From assembly GCF_000422285.1 (NCBI RefSeq), contig NZ_AULM01000005.1, positions 62,001 to 126,000 of the forward strand: 64,000 nucleotides of DNA. The letters run 5' to 3'. Shown here piece by piece: positions 62,233-64,000 of the stretch. Source of the DNA: Desulfatiglans anilini DSM 4660. GTDB lineage: Bacteria > Desulfobacterota > DSM-4660 > Desulfatiglandales > Desulfatiglandaceae. Below the pieces are notes generated by a model. The model ran no database searches, had not been told where the DNA came from, and worked only from the letters and a program-made list of their open reading frames with translations. Position numbers and translations under genes: made by a program. The stretch's first letter is position 1; each line of letters starts with the position of its first letter.

Positions 62233-62937
62233 ATGGTAACGGCGGCATCGACACAGACCCGGACCGGGGTCCTGGTCAACAGCTTCGTGCGCAGCGTTTA
62301 CAACTGGATGGCGGTGGGCCTCGGTCTGACAGGCTTCGTCGCCTATTACGTCGCCAACAGCCCGGGGCTCCAGGCTGCCCTTGTCCAGAACCCCCTGATG
62401 CTGATCGTCCTCATCGTTGCCCAGCTCGGCCTCGTGTTCGCCATCAGCGGCGCGATCAACCGCCTCAGCGCCGGGGCGGCGACCGGGCTCTTCGTGCTTT
62501 ACGCCGGGTTGAACGGGGTGATTCTCTCCTTCGTCTTCCTTGCCTACACGCAGACATCCATCGTCAGCACCTTTTTCATCTGCGCGGGGACATTCGTGGG
62601 ATGCAGCATCTACGGCTGGACGACGAAGCGCGACCTGACCTCTTTCGGCGGATTCCTGATGATGGGCCTGATCGGGATCATCATCGCATCCCTCGTGAAC
62701 CTGTTCATCCGCAGCAGCGGAATGAGCCTCATCATCAGCTACATCGGAGTCTTCGTGTTTGTCGGGCTGACTGCCTGGGACACGCAGAAGCTCAAGAACA
62801 TGGCGCTCGCTCAGCCGGCGGATCTGGAGGCGGGGGTCCTGCGGAAGGGGGCGATCCTGGGGGCGCTTTCCCTGTACCTGGACTTCATCAATCTCTTCCT
62901 GATGCTCCTGCGCATCTTCGGGCAAACCAGGGATTAG
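62233..62937 (+). CDS. Bax inhibitor-1/YccA family membrane protein
   Basis: A 234-residue protein with seven membrane helices. Family marks are SFVRSVYNWMAVGLGLTGFV, the AGLNGVILSFVFLAYTQTSI region, FICAGTFVGCSIYGWTTKRD, and the C-terminal FVFVGLTAWDTQKLKNMALA with an Asp-containing motif. Relatives conduct or control calcium leak across the membrane. The RBS AAAGGAGG is strong. A hairpin with a T6 run follows the stop. Confidence 0.93.
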   Translation: MVTAASTQTRTGVLVNSFVRSVYNWMAVGLGLTGFVAYYVANSPGLQAALVQNPLMLIVLIVAQLGLVFAISGAINRLSAGAATGLFVLYAGLNGVILSFVFLAYTQTSIVSTFFICAGTFVGCSIYGWTTKRDLTSFGGFLMMGLIGIIIASLVNLFIRSSGMSLIISYIGVFVFVGLTAWDTQKLKNMALAQPADLEAGVLRKGAILGALSLYLDFINLFLMLLRIFGQTRD

Positions 62938-62971
62938 CCGGCCGCACCGCTCCTCCGATGTCCCGGAACGC

Positions 62972-63008
62972 TCCCCCCGGGGGTCCAGCCCTCAGGGGGA
63001 TTGTTTTT
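62972..63008 (+). terminator. Rho-independent terminator after the YccA-like gene
   Basis: TCCCCC pairs with GGGGGA across a loop of about 17 bases and is followed by TTGTTTTTT. Confidence 0.65.
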
Positions 63009-63163
63009 TGCGGGCTGTGTGCCAGGCAGTCCGATCACAGAAGATGGCGTACATGGAGAGCTTTCCAAGTGCTAAACTCCATCAGACAGGGAGTGAAGGG
63101 GTAGAGCCAGGTTGCAGGCTGAATTGTTTTCGTGAGGCATCGACCTCGTGAAGGAGAGGGCAC

Positions 63164-64000
63164 ATGGCCGAGGGAGCATGGGTGCCGGGATATGTCGGTC
63201 TGTTCGAAACCGGAGAATTTGCACGCAGGATCGAAGCCGGCCTCGGGATGATGGAGTCCTGCACGCTTTGCCCCCGCCGCTGCGGCATCAACCGGCTGGC
63301 GGGTGAAACCGGGTACTGCCGGACCGGCCGCAGGGCCCGCATTGCAAGCTACAACGCGCATTTCGGGGAGGAGGCGCCCCTGGTCGGACGCCGCGGATCG
63401 GGGACCATCTTCGTGAGTTCGTGCAACCTGCTCTGCAGCTTTTGCCAGAATGCCGAGATCAGCCACGGGAACGAAGGGGTGGACGTCATGCCCGGGCAGA
63501 TGGCCGCCATGATGCTGGATTTGGCGGCGATGGGCTGCCACAACATCAACATCGTCACGCCGACCCATATCGTGCCGATGCTGCTCGAGGCGCTGGCGGC
63601 AGCCGTCCCGCAAGGGCTCTCGCTCCCGCTCGTTTACAATTGCGGAGGGTACGAATCGGTGGAGGCCCTGAGGCTGCTCGAGGGTGTCGTGGACATCTAC
63701 ATGCCCGATTTCAAGTTCTGGGATCCGCAGTGGGCCGAGCGGTTTTGCCAGGCCGACGATTACCCCGAACGCGCGCGGGAAGCCCTGCATGAGATGCACC
63801 GGCAGGTTGGGGACCTGGTCCTTGACGAGATGGGGATCGCCCGCAAGGGGCTTCTGGTGCGCCACCTCGTCATGCCCAACAGCGTCGGGGGAACCGCCGA
63901 GATCATGCGCTTCCTGGCGCGCGAGATCTCGCCAGACACCTATGTGAATGTCATGGATCAGTACCGCCCCTGCTGGGAGGCCCGAAAGGATCGGCTGATC
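63164..64000 (+). CDS. Radical SAM protein of the pyruvate-formate-lyase-activating-enzyme-like (PflX) family, 3' truncated
   Basis: At least 279 residues, running off the window. ATG 63164 follows AAGGAGAGGG. It starts with a Cys-rich zinc-like part (CTLCPRRCGINR, then GYCRTG). The radical SAM motif CNLLCSFC comes next (CxxxCxxC), then NAEISHGNEG, NINIVTPTHIVP, YNCGGYESVEALRLLEGVVD and IYMPDFKFW. This is the layout of putative PFL-activating-enzyme-like proteins of unknown partner. The C-terminus is missing. Confidence 0.9.
   Translation, partial: MAEGAWVPGYVGLFETGEFARRIEAGLGMMESCTLCPRRCGINRLAGETGYCRTGRRARIASYNAHFGEEAPLVGRRGSGTIFVSSCNLLCSFCQNAEISHGNEGVDVMPGQMAAMMLDLAAMGCHNINIVTPTHIVPMLLEALAAAVPQGLSLPLVYNCGGYESVEALRLLEGVVDIYMPDFKFWDPQWAERFCQADDYPERAREALHEMHRQVGDLVLDEMGIARKGLLVRHLVMPNSVGGTAEIMRFLAREISPDTYVNVMDQYRPCWEARKDRLI

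Overview
The window is a contiguous stretch of a GC-rich bacterial chromosome. It most resembles a deltaproteobacterium (Desulfobacterota). The reasons are inference from gene content: many PAS/Cache histidine kinases paired with NtrC-type sigma-54 regulators, TRAP and dipeptide ABC transporters, a GlnRS gene, a UPF0182 protein, octaheme-cytochrome debris, and a selenocysteine RiPP system of a kind I associate with Geobacter-like deltaproteobacteria. No rRNA is present, so genus cannot be given.

Layout. 1-6.5 kb: the end of ahcY and a five-gene dipeptide/oligopeptide ABC operon. 6.6-6.9 kb: tRNA-Gln and tRNA-Glu with a terminator. 7.1-9.4 kb: a lower-GC patch with a VPTF-tailed surface protein, an unknown membrane protein, a DUF4168 protein and about 700 bp of gene-poor DNA. 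9.4-18.5 kb: a histidine kinase/NtrC pair, an NMT1-like lipoprotein, a CDF transporter fused to a NifX-like domain, a PAS kinase, a lipoprotein and a Na+/Ca2+-exchanger-type antiporter. 18.5-33.5 kb: a glycan assembly and protein glycosylation locus with two divergent arms. The minus arm holds a MurG-family transferase, an STT3/PglB oligosaccharyltransferase and a WecA/ALG7-like phosphotransferase. The plus arm holds an ALG2-like transferase, a PglK-like flippase, another transferase, glnS, a nucleotide-sugar dehydrogenase, a UDP-glucuronate epimerase-like gene and fcl. 33.6-42.5 kb: a kinase-less 7TM-PAS sensor, a Tim44-like protein, a TRAP operon, a lone receiver protein, gene debris and a CBS protein. 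42.5-54 kb: UPF0182, a Cache kinase/NtrC pair, and a sigma-54 promoter ahead of two small paralogous genes, glutamate dehydrogenase and a 901-aa RecA/KaiC-like plus PPDK-N fusion. 54-56.4 kb: the selenobiotic RiPP locus. 56.6-64 kb: a YdcF-like protein, a WbpM/PglF-like dehydratase, a receiver, a chalcone-isomerase-like protein, a bifunctional PFK-2/FBPase-2-like protein, a Bax-inhibitor-1 protein and a truncated radical SAM gene.

Main discovery. On the minus strand at 56052-56357, directly upstream of a radical SAM/SPASM gene, is a 101-residue peptide gene with three in-frame TGA codons, each in a Gly-TGA-Gly-Gly context. Each TGA is followed 15-16 nt later by a 5-bp stem with a 5-nt loop containing GG, as expected of bacterial SECIS elements. 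Read as selenocysteine, this is a seleno-RiPP precursor (SbtA type) with its maturase (SbtM type). Ordinary gene calling would miss it because of the TGA codons.

Second discovery. The glycosylation locus combines ALG7-, ALG13/14-, ALG2- and STT3-like proteins with a flippase, a bacterial parallel to the eukaryotic/archaeal N-glycan pathway.
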